6,370 nt of DNA. It comes from Verrucomicrobiota bacterium (GTDB lineage: Bacteria; Verrucomicrobiota; Verrucomicrobiia; Chthoniobacterales; UBA10450). Numbering within the stretch: the stretch's first letter is position 1; each line of letters begins with the position of its first letter. Below the pieces are notes generated by a model. The model made no database searches. It worked only from the letters and a program-made list of their open reading frames with translations, and was not told the origin of the DNA. The translations under genes and the position numbers were made by a program. The stretch is from the NCBI GenBank assembly GCA_003217965.1, contig QHNB01000216.1:1-6370 (forward strand). Reading direction: 5' to 3'. Positions 5,377 to 6,370 of the stretch are shown here, in pieces.

Positions 5377-6369
5377 TCACGCGCTCTTCCAGCCGTTGCC
5401 GTTGCCGTTCGGGGCCATCGCGAATGCAGGGGCAGGAGCAAGCTCTTCTGTCGCTGGTTCCTCTTCGGCCTCGGCCAGAGATTTTTCGTGATGTTCTTTG
5501 GCAATCAGCATGTAGAGCGACGGAACAATGAACAGAGTGAAAATTGTTCCGATCGTCATCCCGCCGACAAGCACGAGACCAATCGAGTTTCGAGCGGCCG
5601 CGCCCGCGCCGCTCACCAATGTAAGGGGGAAGTGACCACACACGGTCGCCACACTGGTCATCATAATCGGACGCAAACGAATGCGTGCCGCTTGCGCAAC
5701 AGCGGCAAGTTTGTCCAAGCCCTGCCGCTGTAACTCGTTTGCAAATTGCACGATCAATATCCCATTTTTCGAAACCAGCCCAACGAGAGTAACCAGGCCG
5801 ACCTGAGAATAAATATTCAGTGTCGTTGTCCAGCCGTCAGTGAAGAATTTACCAAATGGCATCTTCAAAAATGTGAAGAGCAGTGCCCCGAACATGGCCA
5901 AGGGGACCGAGCCGAGCAAAATGATGAATGGATCCCGGAAGCTGTTGAATTGCGCCGCTAGTACCAAAAAGATCAACACCACCGCGAGCATGAAGGCGGG
6001 GAGAAATTTGCTTCCTTCTGTCCGCAACTGACGCGATTCGCCGGTATAATCGAGCACGTAACCTTTGGGGAGAATGCGGTGGGCTTCGTCCTCGAGGAAC
6101 TTCAACACGGTATCGAGCGATCTGGTCGGGACTCCACTGATCGTCACGGCGTTGAGTTGCTGCATGCGGTTGAGCGAGCGAGCCACCGTTTTATGCCGGA
6201 TCGCTGCTACCGTGCTTAGGGGCACGAGCTGATTATTTGGGCCGGTGACATAGATGTTTTCTAGCTGCTCAGGATTGAGCCGTTCCGTCCGTTTAAGTTG
6301 CGGAATGACTTTGTAACTACGGCCCTCGATGTTGAAACGATTAACGAAATTACCGCCGATGCTGGCGGA
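5377..6369 (-). CDS. RND efflux pump inner-membrane permease (HAE1/AcrB-type), C-terminal third
   Basis: This is the proton-driven inner-membrane subunit of a tripartite efflux pump; it would work with a periplasmic adaptor and an outer-membrane channel, neither in this window. The frame is open to the right edge, so the first two thirds are missing and GTG 6225 is internal. About 330 residues are visible. First comes the end of the second porter domain (RYSYKVIPQ-like region, then LNPEQLENIYVTGPNNQLVPL). Next are membrane segments 8-12 at about 122-142, 147-168, 189-212, 236-255 and 263-290. Motifs recognised from AcrB are VLIFLVLAAQFNSFRDPF, SQVGLVTLVGLVSKNGILIV, RLRPIMMTS and SGAGAAARNSIGLVLVGGM. 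A loop between segments 9 and 10 (KMPFGKFFTDGWTT) is longer than in AcrB. The cytoplasmic tail is acidic, then Ala/Pro-rich, ending in NGNGNG. The essential aspartates of segment 4 lie outside the window. The substrate cannot be told. Confidence 0.95.
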   Translation of the reverse strand, partial: SASIGGNFVNRFNIEGRSYKVIPQLKRTERLNPEQLENIYVTGPNNQLVPLSTVAAIRHKTVARSLNRMQQLNAVTISGVPTRSLDTVLKFLEDEAHRILPKGYVLDYTGESRQLRTEGSKFLPAFMLAVVLIFLVLAAQFNSFRDPFIILLGSVPLAMFGALLFTFLKMPFGKFFTDGWTTTLNIYSQVGLVTLVGLVSKNGILIVQFANELQRQGLDKLAAVAQAARIRLRPIMMTSVATVCGHFPLTLVSGAGAAARNSIGLVLVGGMTIGTIFTLFIVPSLYMLIAKEHHEKSLAEAEEEPATEELAPAPAFAMAPNGNGNGWKSA

Positions 6370-6370
6370 A

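Noticed and set aside
5237..5641. 134-codon - strand frame
   Set aside because: It overlaps the RND permease C-terminus in another frame and is Arg/Ser-rich without motifs.

Overview
The window holds about 6.4 kb of bacterial DNA of moderate GC content (roughly 53-55% by eye). Dense protein-coding genes are separated by repeat-bearing spacers of 200-270 bases. The mix is an Acidobacteria/Verrucomicrobia-style pyrophosphatase, a secreted prolyl oligopeptidase, a YihY/BrkB membrane protein and an HAE1-type RND pump. The spacers carry a short GAAATCT-type tandem repeat and CCCTCACCCT-type palindromic repeats. Together these fit a free-living Gram-negative soil or freshwater bacterium. My best guess is Verrucomicrobiota (Chthoniobacterales-like), but this is inference from style, not a phylogenetic result.

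Layout from left to right: (1) The 3' end of a soluble inorganic pyrophosphatase gene, + strand. (2) A 271-base spacer with a possible 25-codon ORF. (3) A small, very basic protein with two AP2/integrase-N-like beta-beta-beta-alpha repeats, + strand. (4) A 258-base spacer with a 7-base tandem repeat. (5) A complete exported prolyl oligopeptidase (S9A) with every catalytic residue visible, + strand. (6) A repeat region, about 3463-4100, with three copies of a palindromic CCCTCACCCT-type repeat. Two of the copies lie in inverted orientation immediately either side of a frameshifted DUF559 (Vsr/PD-(D/E)XK-like) gene on the - strand. (7) A YihY/BrkB-family membrane protein, + strand. (8) A 271-base convergent spacer with several potential stem-loops. 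(9) The C-terminal third of an RND efflux permease on the - strand, running off the right edge.

The genes do not form an obvious single pathway. Each appears to be its own transcription unit, since every gap exceeds 200 bases and strands alternate on the right. Pyrophosphatase is core metabolism, POP handles oligopeptides in the periplasm, and YihY and the RND pump are inner-membrane proteins. The most unusual piece is the compact unit at 3617-4100: repeat, DUF559 gene, inverted repeat, with only 10 and 18 bases between gene and repeats. It looks like a small mobile or formerly mobile cassette whose gene is now broken by one extra base in a six-base homopolymer. The two-repeat AP2-like protein is the other item worth following up.
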